A program made the position numbers and the translations under genes. A DNA stretch of 64,000 nucleotides, taken from contig OZ316898.1 of assembly GCA_973895155.1 (NCBI GenBank), positions 1,364,001-1,428,000 on the forward strand. Direction: 5' to 3'. Position 1 is the stretch's first letter, and each line of letters opens with the position of its first letter. Below are positions 22,801 through 34,200 of this stretch, piece after piece. Source of the DNA: Marsupella aquatica. Lineage: Eukaryota; Marchantiophyta. The notes under the pieces are model-generated. The model was not told where the DNA came from. It searched no databases and worked only from the letters and a program-made list of their open reading frames with translations.

Positions 22801-24504
22801 ACCTCTATATTCCAGGAGCTTACCTTCCAAGGAAATCAATTCCAACAACTCATTCATGTGCAATATCAGATGCTTGCACTTTGCCACATGTTTTCATGGA
22901 AGGGACTTCACCTGAAGCTGCTTCTTCATATCAACATGATCTCTATGCACTTGGGATGTCACCAAAGGGAGCTGCACCAATTCCTGACAAACCGCCCACT
23001 ACGGAATATGTTCCTTTTGCAAGTGAAGGGCGTGGTCATCAACATTTACCTGGTGAAGGGCACAGTCATCAACATGCTGCGGGTGAAGGGCATCAACATG
23101 GACCTGGTGAAGGGCATCAAGCTGCAGCTGGTGAAGGGTTTAAGGCAGTTTCTTTCCAGGTTCTACCCCAACTACCTGTTGTTGAGAATGACGGGTCATT
23201 TCACTCACTGGGGAATTTTCTGATCCTCCTATGCTTGTCATTGTCTGTTTTCCTTTCTTGGTAGAATCTGTAATATTACCTTTCCATTAATTTTCACATG
23301 AATGAGAATTAATCAAAAGGGCTATCATGTTTATGCACTTGTGATAACCGGCCAGTTGATAAGGTAATACATATTTTCCCCAGCATAGAAAATTATTTTC
23401 TAGAACTTTGAAGGTTCTCTCATTTTGAAATCTCTACCCTTTGGCTTCAATGCTCATATCTACTAAAAGTCTTTAGAACCATTCTCTTTGGTGTTAAATT
23501 GGACCAACCTGATAGATACCTGGGCCCCCTGCTCCTAAATATGTTGGAGAGAAAGCAATGTTGATAGACTCCGCAAAGGGGGTGGGCCAAGTTGTAAGGA
23601 AGGCCTCCTTGGAAGGACGGAAGCTCTCTGAAGGTTTTATCAAGATGCCTTCCCTTACTGAGTAAGTTCACCATAGTCACCTGTCAAGGTAGCTCTAAGC
23701 TCAATATCCATTTGCTACTAGAAGCGTAATTATGCACACTATGATTCACGGCTTATGATCAATCAACCAGGACTAGTTATCCTTGCATGGCCAAAGTTAA
23801 ACTCACACAACTAACAATTGAAACAAATACAGCACAACTTCATCTGGTTAGAGGTAGTGGACTATATACAATAAATTCCAATCTCGTATAATTGAGCACC
23901 AGAAGCATATATACTACATACACAGAAGTTGGAGCCTGACATGCAAAGTGTAAGAAAAAATCCTTCACAATTATGAGCTTCTAATCTAGATGAATGAGTT
24001 TTGGTAGCTTGAGGTACACCAACGCAAAATTGAACACTCCAGCTATATATATACACCCCTCCCCACTATTGGTTTTAGCATCTGTGTGAGTGGAAAACTA
24101 GTGTCACTAACAATAAGAGGCTGATGAATATGTCTTTTCTACACTAATTCATTCATTGTTTAGAATGCATGAATCTTCTTATTAGGTTGACACTAATTCA
24201 TGGATGTAGCAAACAACATGGCCGACAATTTACTTCACCAAAATTAGACTAAGTTACACAGTTCATGGATGTGAACAGTGTAGCCTTCATGAAATTTGTC
24301 ATCAATGCTAGCTCATGTGTTTTCCACCTTTGCAGAATTCATTCAGTGCCAATTCCAGTGAACAACGCATCAGGCCAAGATGTCTTATGGAGGCGTGTTG
24401 AACCTCAAAGGCCAAGACTCCCATACATGTCTTATAAGGATCGCATTCAAGTTGAACATAAGTCTGCCGATGTCAGCCTTGTGAAAAGTTTAATTCTTCC
24501 CTGA
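16845..24504 (+). CDS. EF-hand protein with repeated D-I-x-G motifs, 12 exons
   Basis: Exons: 16845-17087, 17658-17816, 18213-18361, 18607-18749, 19478-19578, 19703-19771, 20200-20318, 20841-20879, 21292-21441, 22006-22101, 22754-23137, 24336-24504. All use GT-AG and their lengths total 1821 (606 codons plus stop). The N-terminal half repeats an R/N-rich motif around DIQGSQP, DIVGACP and DIDQRTRP. An EF-hand (loop DKEGRGKVRYRD) spans exons 7-8. Exon 11 has a Gly-Glu-Gly-His-Gln-His repeat. I do not recognise the exact orthologue; such repeat-plus-EF-hand proteins occur in flagellated eukaryotes, so a calcium-responsive sperm-flagellum role is an inference. The ATG at 16845 opens the first conserved exon. 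The exon 11 donor is the least certain: reading on instead gives a stop at 23264 with a hydrophobic C-terminus. Confidence 0.6.
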
Positions 24505-25756
24505 GTGACTGAGCAAAATGGAGTTAGCCAAAGTGATCACATCTAGCTAACTATATGATTGCAGGCAAGAGTGTCTGAAAACGGCATAGCTTGTAAGGAG
24601 ATATACAGGAAACCAATTGATTAGTTAAACAAGCTTGAGTGTCCTCACCTCCTTGAGCAAGCTGTCTAGTGACTAAGTAAGTGAATACCTTCAGTACATA
24701 GACCTTGCTACTTTATGGATCATCCATGACAGTTTTGTTTGGGTGGCATTTGCTGAATTTGAGAAATTGGAATGAAAAGGCTAGGAATAACTAGTGTAAG
24801 CTCCTTTAGTGTAAGCTAGAGCCACAAGAACATCAGTCTTGGGAAAACCGGTGAGATTTCTAATGGTTGTCAGTACTCGAACGGGTACTCGAAAGAAAGA
24901 AGAACGGCTCAATTATTGTAGCAGCTCCAAATTGATGCAAATAAAAAAAAGATTTTTCTAGATTACCAAATTTGTTTGGAATTGGATCCTCCAACAAAAC
25001 ATGTTGTTTCTTGCTTAAATGCACATCAAAAGCAACATATTGTGTTTTGTTCCCTGACTGTGGCACTCCCCTACGTTAAATGGATTTTTTATACTACAAT
25101 AAAACCCAATTGTTCTTTTATCTGAATGTTGTTCTTTCTACAGACTGAGCTTGCTGCTACAATTTTGTTTACTGTGCTGTGGGGCAGTTGCCCTTACCTT
25201 GGACAAATTTAATTTTCATACCATGATAAACCCAATTGTTCTTTTCTCTAAGCGCTCTTTCTACAGAAGTTGCTGCTACATTTTTATGTGCAGATTGCAA
25301 AGTCCCCAACCCAGAAAGCAATCCAGAATGCTCTTGTATCCCCATCATTCTACATTGATGCTCGTGCCAGTGATCACCACCCACAAATACCCACAACTTG
25401 GCACAAAGCATTAAAGAAAATAGATCTAGGGAGTCAGTGGTGATGTGGGCAACTAGGGACCTGAGATACTGTAGATCTGAATCATGGTTGGGCCACGCCT
25501 CACACACAACTCCAAGAGGGATCAAGACACTCTCAAAACCTGTTGAGCCCCTTGTTTTTCTGGTTCAGTCTTGTGTAAAATTACAGTCTGTGACCCTAAC
25601 TGAAACCCAACTTTTGGGCAAAGTTTAGGCACTCAAAGGTTTTTGGTTTGAGATGAGTCATCACACCCGCACATGGGTTATCTGAGCATCATCCAATTTT
25701 TCAACTGGGTCATTTTTCTGAAGAGCGCCAATGCATTGGCACAAATTGACTGTCGT

Positions 25757-25856
25757 GCAGACCCAAGTGCACTGACCACCCGAGATAATGGCGGTAGCAT
25801 TTTTTGCAGACCCCAATGCACTGACCACCCGAGATAGTGGTAGTAGCATTTTTGGG
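25757..25856. repeat. Tandem duplication, 50 bp x 2
   Basis: Two adjacent copies begin GCAGACCC and share GCACTGACCACCCGAGATA and GTAGCATTTTT. They differ at a few positions. Confidence 0.85.
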
Positions 25857-27094
25857 GGAACCACGGATTGTGGACTCGCAAACCTCGCAGAGGACTAGGG
25901 TCATGGAAACCCTCCATGGAACCCAACTGAAACAGCCATGACTCTCCTCCCCAACTATACATTGCACACCCTTAGTTTGATTTCCAGGGTTTAGCTGCAG
26001 TAGAGGTACACTAGTTCAATGTCTCAACTAAGAGAAAAATTGTGGACCTTGTCAACAGAAAGTCATCTCTCACTTACCCTGATCTCCCTTAACCTCCCCG
26101 GACGACTTTGGGCCCCATAGAAAGCAAAAGGGCTGATCGAGGAGACATTCTCTTTGCGCCATCTGTCTCTTCAGCAATCACTGATTCTATTCTACCAGTA
26201 CGTTCAGCCTCTAGAAAATCTTCCTTCGGAATTTTCTTTTACAGCTTTCTTGTGCCAGGGGAAGCGTAGCTCACATGTCACCCATCAGAACACAGCAAGA
26301 GTCATTGATTACAGCTTGCGAGCTTGATGATTACAAATTTGTCTCAATGAAATGTATGATCCTTGAATTTTGAAGGTTTCAATTCACCAAAATTTTATGA
26401 CATGACCGGATATGCAGGTCAACAAATTTCCATGCACCACGATACGATACCGTATGTAAGGTATGTCACGAATCAATGCTGAACTTCATTACAGGAGAAC
26501 TTTTTGACGAGGCAACTGTATAGTATTTTAGTTTAAACTCAAGGAAGAGCTGAAACTTTCCACATGATCATAAGACCCGCCGACGGAGGTACAGTAGTTC
26601 TTAGTTTAGCCCGTTTTCCGCTGTGTACGTTGGTCATAGTTGTGGGATTGACATTGTGGGAACTCCAGCACAGGAAAGTGTGCTGACTTAGAGCTGGTCA
26701 AGTAGAGTATAGAAAGGACTCAGGACACGAACCACGACTCGCCAGATATAAAGGGGAAGTGTCCATGACTTCCCTTTTGTCACATTCCAGACACTCCCTA
26801 GTCCCTTCCTACTCCCTTCGACCAGCCCAGTCTCCTCCGCGACTTCAGGGAAAAAAATACTGAATGCCCGTTCCGCGGGCCGTTCCGCAGACGTAAATTA
26901 ATCGAGGTGAGAACATTGAAGCCCATTGCCCGTTCACTGATTGGCATTCAATTGGTTTGCAGTGACTCCTCACACCCTGCCCCATTTTCAGAGACTCATC
27001 CTGCCCCCCACTTGCACCCCTAATTCAGTTATGCCCCAAGAGTCCCGGTCTGCAGGCTTTCAGTCTAGACGTACAGAAAGTAGACCCTGAACAA

Positions 27095-27325
27095 TAAGCT
27101 CACATCATGTTCACATAGCAATTCTAGTACAACAAGTTCACATAGCAATTATATAGTTAGATGCTGTTCACATCAGGTTCACATCTCAATTATGTAGTTA
27201 GATCGTAAATTATAGTTCTGTTCACGTCAGGTTCACATGTCAATTATCTAGCTAGGTGCATCGCCACTAAATAGGTCTGTTCGCATCAGGCTCACATGGC
27301 AATTGCATAGTTAGATGCGAGTGTC
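27095..27325. repeat. Degenerate tandem array around GTTCACATnnCAATTAT
   Basis: Four to five units of roughly 50-65 bp repeat the pair TCA(G)GTTCACAT, CAATTATnTAG and TTAGATG. A separate short array near 27360-27450 repeats TGATGATGGACA with TTTTCACCG about every 45 bp. Confidence 0.7.
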
Positions 27326-28421
27326 CCCCACGATTTTGGAAATATTAATGGTGAAAGAGTGGATCCAGGTCTGATGATGGACAGTGGCTTTCACCGTGAA
27401 TCAGACCCTGATGATGGACACTGGTTTTCACCGCGGATCCGGTCCGATGATGAACAGCGGCGCTTTAATAAAGGATCGGTCACCAAACAGTCTAAGAATT
27501 CCATTCTACAGACTTTAGTCGTGGCGCTGAGTTTTACTAGCTTGAACCGTAGGGCGGCACTTCATAGAGCCATCCTTCCGGGAAGTGCATTATCACTCAC
27601 ACGATTAACCCATTTCTTGCCTGTAATCCTTTTTCTGAAGTAGAGTACATTGTGCGGTTTCCGGTTTTCTAGTGATGGGCAGCGCTTGCGGTTGCTCCCT
27701 GCCGAGGCCTCGCTATGCGTAGAGGGGGAAGAGTCTCAAAATTCACGGATTACTTCACGGTAACTCTCGTTGATGACGTTCTTGTTGGAATCTATGATGT
27801 GCTGAGAATTATGCCTGAGTAGTTTGACATTTGGGGCAACACGACGTTGTGGAAGCGGTCTTGAGTCTGGCTGCGGGAGTCATCGGTCCAGTCAGGATTA
27901 CATGCACAGAGGAGCGGACGAAATACCATAGGACAGTTGTGTCACGTTGGGACCTACGTTTGAGGTGGGGAATCCTTCTTCTTTACAGCCACACAGGGAT
28001 ATTATTTTGGTCTGTCTGTTGGTTCATGCCCAGGCAAATTGTTGCCATGTCTCCAGGTTCGGCGTTTCTTCCCTTGGGCACTGTGATATAATTTGTGGGA
28101 GCTGCTTGTTACATTATTTTAGTTAGACGTCTATGTACTCTGTATTCTGTTGGACTTTTGTGTGCCACGTCAAACTGTTAGATGCCGTGATTCTCGATGG
28201 CTTTGGAGAAGGGCGGATTGGTTGAGTGACGGAAGCATGTACAATGTCGTCATCTCCACTCATGATCAGGCTTCTATACTTGGTAGTGGACGCCTGATTG
28301 GCTGAGTCAAGTTGTCCAAATTTACAGCGCTTCATGACTGGAAGCTCTAATCTGTTGATGCTAACAATGTGACTCGTCATGAATGCAGAAACGCACTTCT
28401 GTTAACACTTATTTTTCCAAC

Positions 28422-30045
28422 ATGAAGATCACGTCCTACGAATCCACGCTGGTCAAGCCTGAGATTCCCACCCTGCCGCAAGTTTTATCTTGCTCGGCTT
28501 GCGACCATTTTGCCCGTCCGGTTCACGTCCGCACCCTCTATTTCTTCGGTGAACAAAGCCCTGGAGCCAACAAGGATGCCCCCCAGGTTCTGAAGAATGC
28601 TTTGAGTAAGCTGCTGGTCACCTTTTACCCCAACGCCGGAAGGGTGAGGCACAAGAGGGATGGATCTGGAGATCTGGAGATCGACTGTAATGATGCAGGT
28701 GTTGTCTTCATCAAAGCTTCTGTTGATATTTCCATCGAGGACTTGGGAGGCTTTCAGCCAAACCCTCTCTTCGACAAGCTATCCCCTTATGCAGATCACT
28801 CCTTGCCCATTGAGGAACAACCTGCACAGCTCTTGCAGGTAGCCTTTGTGAATTGGCCTCTGCTCTTTCTCTTTCTGTAGACGCGTCTCCTTTCGTCAAT
28901 TAGTAGGTGGGAGGCTCTGAAATTCAAGATCCCCAGGTCATTCGGACAAATGCCATGAATCGAGGTGAACATTCGTATCGTTTCCGGTTCCCTGGATTGT
29001 AGAGATTATGGGTAAACTAATGAGGCTGGATATAGAGAGATGAAGGTTGGTGAAGCGTCGAAATAATTGGACCTTGCTGAACAACTTGCCTCATTCAATG
29101 TCAGACTTCCAATTAAACTCTTAATGTTGATGTGAATGGCAGGTGACAATATTCGCGTGTGGAGGATTCTCACTAGGAATGGCTCTGCACCATACAATAG
29201 CAGATGGAGTATCCGCCAACAACTTCATTGTCTCATGGACCGAGGTTGTTCTTGGGAAGCCCATTTCTGTGAAGCCAATATTCGACCACACTCTGTTGAA
29301 TTCCGCAGGAGCGCCAGTGCCCCCTTCGCCCCCAGCGGAGTTGATATTACGCCCAAAGGGCGTAGGTCCCGTGGCAGCTGCGAACAGACCTGTGACGAAG
29401 CGGGTCTTCACATTCACCCCCGACCAGTTGAAGAAAATTAAGGAAGAGGCCAACAGCGAGCAGGTAGCTGGGAACGATAGACCCTTCTCTACGTTCGAGG
29501 CTCTATCAGCTCACACTTGGCTGAGTATCATCAGAGCCAAAGGCTTGGATGCGAGCGAGGAAGTGAAGTTCTTCACCACCTTGGATGCGCGAAAAAGGTT
29601 GAAGCCGGAGCTACCGGACGGGTATTATGGAAACGCTATCATCTTCACATCGAAGAAGACCACCGCAGGAGAAATTTTGAGTAAAACGTTGTCATTTTCT
29701 GCTAGTTTAGTGAGAGAAGCTGTGGCCAAAATGACGAACGAGAATATGAGGTCGATGATCGCCTGGGCCGACGCTCAAACGGAATCCGTCATGATTGCCA
29801 TCAACACTGCAGGGAATGACGTTTCTTCAGCTGGATGGTTCAGGATGTCTTTCTACGACACTGACTTTGGTTACGGCAAGGCCTTGTTCGCTGGACCGGC
29901 CGACAACCCCTACAACGGTGTGGTGCTCATGCTTCCCGGGCACATCGGTCCCGGATCAATTAACATTTTCATCAATCTATACACCGAACACATGGAGAAG
30001 CTGGAGAATGATGCGGACTTCCTTATGCACAAGATTATTGGATAA
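28422..30045 (+). CDS. BAHD acyltransferase, HCT-like
   Basis: Transfers an acyl group from acyl-CoA to an alcohol or amine; HCT-type members make shikimate/quinate hydroxycinnamoyl esters in the cytosol. Two exons (28422-28838, 29143-30045) with a GT-AG intron give 439 residues, the usual family length. The start at MKITSYEST matches the typical BAHD N-terminus; an in-frame Met 13 codons upstream is less likely. The catalytic motif HTIAD (residues 156-160) is intact, and CGGFSLGMALHH before it is characteristic. The structural motif is DFGYG (about residue 370) instead of the common DFGWG. Family membership is clear from sequence. The acceptor is not, because BAHD substrate specificity cannot be read from these motifs. 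The single intron just before the catalytic motif is at the position common in this family. Confidence 0.9.
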
Positions 30046-31278
30046 CTTGATATGACGACCACAGTAGGGTACAAGCATTCCACGGGTCGCACATTGTGAG
30101 GTCAGTCAAGTGGTGCACCTGGTGACGGTCTAGCAAGACAATTTTCATGGTCAGGTGGCTGATCTGATCCAGTGACTGGGCGCAAACGGGGATCAGTGAG
30201 TCTTCCTCTTCAGGGCTGGACCATGATCTCCTGACTCGAGCTTTTCTCCATCGTGTCCTGGAGCTGAATTCTTTGCACTTCGAGGATTTGAATTAGCAAT
30301 TCAAATCGAGGTCATTCTCTTCAAACTTGCAAATCTTGCGACAAGCGGTTAATCTTCTATCATATCGTGTGGAGTCTCGATTGAATTGATTAGCAGATTG
30401 GTCAGTGACATGGCTTTGATAGAGAGTTGCTCAGCACTGGAATCTCGGAGCGGTAGCTTCTACTGAGGGAAGAGTTCTTGCTAAAGAAGGAGTGCAGCTA
30501 CCGTTGAGCCAGTGGCAGGTGAACTATGTACAGAACGACGCTCAATTCTGATGAATCTGTGGAGAAGGAATATGTACTTTAGGGTTTAGGGTTCCATTTA
30601 ATTCTTTGTCGAACCGCATTCTTTGAAAGGAATCTCACGTTTCCTTCCGGAAGTTGAATACGCGGAATACTACCAATAAAGAAAATCACATTATCTTACA
30701 ATTTTTGGTGATTGTTTTGTGGTTGATGCCCCTTCTAATTTCGAATCAATGTTCTGATTTCGAATCAATGTAAAGTTGTAATGTCACAAATCTTATGTTC
30801 TGCTAAGCCAATCCAATCATCTGCCCAACATTTCAGTGTGCTTTAAATGTTTTCCTTGTTCACAGGTCTTTGATTTCCTAGATTTTGTTACCGTTGTGAC
30901 ATGATTTGGGCCTCTTGTGTCTGTTGGGTAGTCATACGGTTGGCAGGGGTTGGGGGGGGGCACATCATGGAATTGACAATTCTCTTACATGACAGTTGAG
31001 GTTCCTTTTAGGTTGAATAATTGCATTTACAAAATATTGTTTGCAAATTGTTTGCAAATTGTTTGAACAATTCCAAGTCTCTGAATGACGTGACAAAACT
31101 CGAGTGGGAATGCATTAACTCAAGATCAAACAGATGTATCAACTCAGCTGCAGCTGCTGGAGAACAAAAATCACAGTTTCTCAGCTACTGTAGCGGGGCC
31201 TACACTGCGGTCTTCCATCTTGTACAACTTCCTGACAGTCACAGACGATTCAACTATTCCATCTATCTCTAATCAGCT
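30046..31278. other. Convergent intergenic region between BAHD and LpxK
   Basis: Contains the 3' ends of two convergent genes. A short direct repeat (GATTTCGAATCAATG twice, near 30.75 kb) and a G-rich run near 30.95 kb are the only structures noticed. Confidence 0.5.
30675..30680 (+). terminator. Possible polyadenylation signal of the BAHD gene
   Basis: AATAAA lies about 630 bases after the stop codon, which would make a long 3' UTR. Plant poly(A) signals are loose, so this is tentative. Confidence 0.25.
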
Positions 31279-34200
31279 CTATCTTATTCTGAATGCAGTT
31301 GTGAGCATCTCCTTGAGAGATTTGAACCCCCCTCCAACCGGTAAAATCTCCAACGATGAATGGAGGACGAGCAATTCCACACCCCTCATACTCAGCCAGA
31401 TTGCTGGATCTCTAATGTAGTCCTGGACAAGTAACGCCACGAGAGCATGAACAAGTCTGTTCAGATAAAGCACAAATTGTCAAGCATTTCAATGCAGGAA
31501 CAGAGACAACACCTGAGTCTCTACTAAAGGTCTTATGGACTAGAGTGTAAATTTGTGGTAAGGACAAAATGCGTTATGAGCGTCCGTCTATAATGCACGT
31601 TCACCCTAGAAAACAGCAATTAATCATGTTGCGAAACTATTGGGCCTGTTCAGAAGCAAAATATCGTACCTTCTCAGTGAGGACAAGTAAAACTGAGCTG
31701 CCTGGAAACCTTTGCTGAAGCTCAAAATACTTCACAGAAATGTCAATTAGTTCCTGAAATTCAACAAGACACTGTGTTAGTGACAGAAAGTATCTTCCCA
31801 AACAGTCACAGACCACATGAAGTCTCTGGTTTTCTAACAAGAAGGCTCACCTTGGCTTGGAAATTGTGGTGATCAAGATAGTCCATCCGCTCCACATGGA
31901 GAGTGCCCATCTAAGTATTCACAAAAAATAGAAGACAGGTTATACTCAGTGGTAGCGTCCAGTGCAGGAAAATTGGATATTCCTAGTTCAGCGGATTCCA
32001 GAGGCCAGAAAAGAAAAAGAAAATGACGGGATCTCATAGAAGAAAAAGAATCATGCCTGCTGAAGGGCCAGCGAAACTGATTCTGGGCAGCCAACACCGG
32101 AGACACACAGCACAACTGATTCTTTGATTATATCTAATGAAACCAGGGGCCAAGACTTGTGAATGTGCTGTGGGTACACGGCATCCATGCCAGAACTTGG
32201 TAACCTGAAGAAATAGCGTGGAGCCATGCGGGACAAAATCACTACAGATCCAGGTCTCATCAACTGTCCCAAAGCGTCTCTCACACTATCCATTTTCTCA
32301 TCGGAGACCTGACCAGAGCAGCAGAATTAGATATGTTTTCGTTCGTCAAATGAACTTTCGAGCGTTAAAAACCAAATTCCAAATGCATTAGGACAAGATC
32401 ACTCTTCAGTCTACTTTGAAGCCTTCTTTTCTACGGCTTTTTCCAAATTCGCATTACATACCAAATCTGCATGATGCAGTACAATCACATCAGCTCGCCT
32501 CAGTTCTTCGAGAGATTCTCGCAATGGACCCCTTGGGACCATTTGGCTATTGCCCCATGTCGTGATTAGATTCACCATCACAATCTCCAAGTTTCTTGTC
32601 AATTGCCAATGCTACCGCAAGACATGTCACAACATTGTGTGAAGTTCAGTCAAAGAGTACATGCAGTAGTCCAGCCGAGTAAGGAAACTAGAGAATACTG
32701 TAAGCGCAGTCAACAAGCTGGGCTCTTGGGGTCTTATGCACCCAGTAGGTGGTGAAGTAGGTGATGTACCTGCATACCATCATCCAGAATTACGACTCCG
32801 ACCTTTCCATGTCTTCCCGTATGATGCCTAGGTAGCTGTTCTCTGCTCCTTGGCTCGATGCACTCAACCGACTGCTCACTCTCTGAGGTGTCCATGATGC
32901 CATGTTCCTCGAGGATTGACCTTGCAATTGCAGCTCGATTTGGACCAACACCGACTTTTGCACAAGAGTCTTCAAAGTGCATCTGTAATAAACGGGCCTC
33001 ATCTCCACCCGCATAACCCTACACGAATGTCCGCTTACAGCAAAAACGATTTAGTAAAGAATATCAAGAAAGCACAGTGCCGTGCGAGGAGGTGACCCCT
33101 ACGAACAGCATTTGTGTATCAAACCTGATTCTTGGTCTAGAACTATTAGGCAAATTAAGAACGTGTGTAACTTAAGAAATTGAGTATAATCTAAACTTCG
33201 CAACAAACTGTTCCACACAAGAAATGAAGCTGTAAGCATCATGCAGTACATCTTACCCTAGTGAGAATGAGGGGGCAAATCCCTCCATGGAGAAAACACC
33301 CAGACAAATATTCGACCATTGGAGTCTTCCCATTGCCTCCCCATGTTATATTCCCAACACTGATCACTGGAACCGGCAACCTGCAGAAAACTACATCACG
33401 ATGAATCTACAATGAGCATACAATATTGTCTGTATAGACTGTGACCTTCAGAGGAACGGAACAACGAACACATAGGCCAAGATAAACCAAGGAATATCAC
33501 TTTGTTGACGAAATGGAAACTTTCCGGTTGCGTGGGTACCCATGAACGTAATGGATTGAACTCCCAATTTTTGGTAAGCTTAAAACCATTACCTTCATCT
33601 AAACGAGCAACGACACCACCACTGTAGTTGATTCACCGCTGATTTATCTCGAATGGTAGCTTAGGGATGATTCGGTTGGAGAATATTTATTTCTACTTCT
33701 TTGAGTGTAGAAACAGGTCATAGGTTTCGGGACGTCCACCGATAGCAAACGACTTTGTTGCAAAAGCTAGCTTTTTTCAACACGCAATTGGGCTTCAAAG
33801 GTACTTGTAATGGTACAGAGCTCCGTCACGTAAGAAATTATGTATGCACTATAAAAATTAGTCAGAACGCAGGAAACAATCGCAGTTCACCAAAAGAACG
33901 AAACGCTCATCATACTTGATTGACAGGCACCCATTCGATATGAACACATTGCCAAAGCAATACGAAATGACCCTCGACACTGAAAGTGCAAAAGCAACAG
34001 TCCCAACAGTTAACAACAATTCTTGCCGACATGCAAACCCTTTCACTCAGATAATACCCAAATAACTTCAGGGATAGTACCAAGCTCCTTGAGAGCAGTA
34101 GAAAGTGCACAAGAAACTGTCGCTCGCAGTCTGAGCATTCCATTAAATTAAGACGAGAAACCTACATTCATAGGTACTGGGAATGTATGGCCCTGGAACG

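Larger units (their letters stand above)
24505..28421. other. Intergenic; no gene supported
   Basis: Holds the 3' flank of the EF-hand gene and the upstream region of the BAHD gene. Small repeats are present: a near-duplicate of ACCCAATTGTTCTTTT around 25.1 and 25.23 kb, a 50-bp tandem pair at 25757-25856, and a degenerate array at 27095-27325. The open frame at 27831-28091 (+) shows no recognisable domain. Confidence 0.5.
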
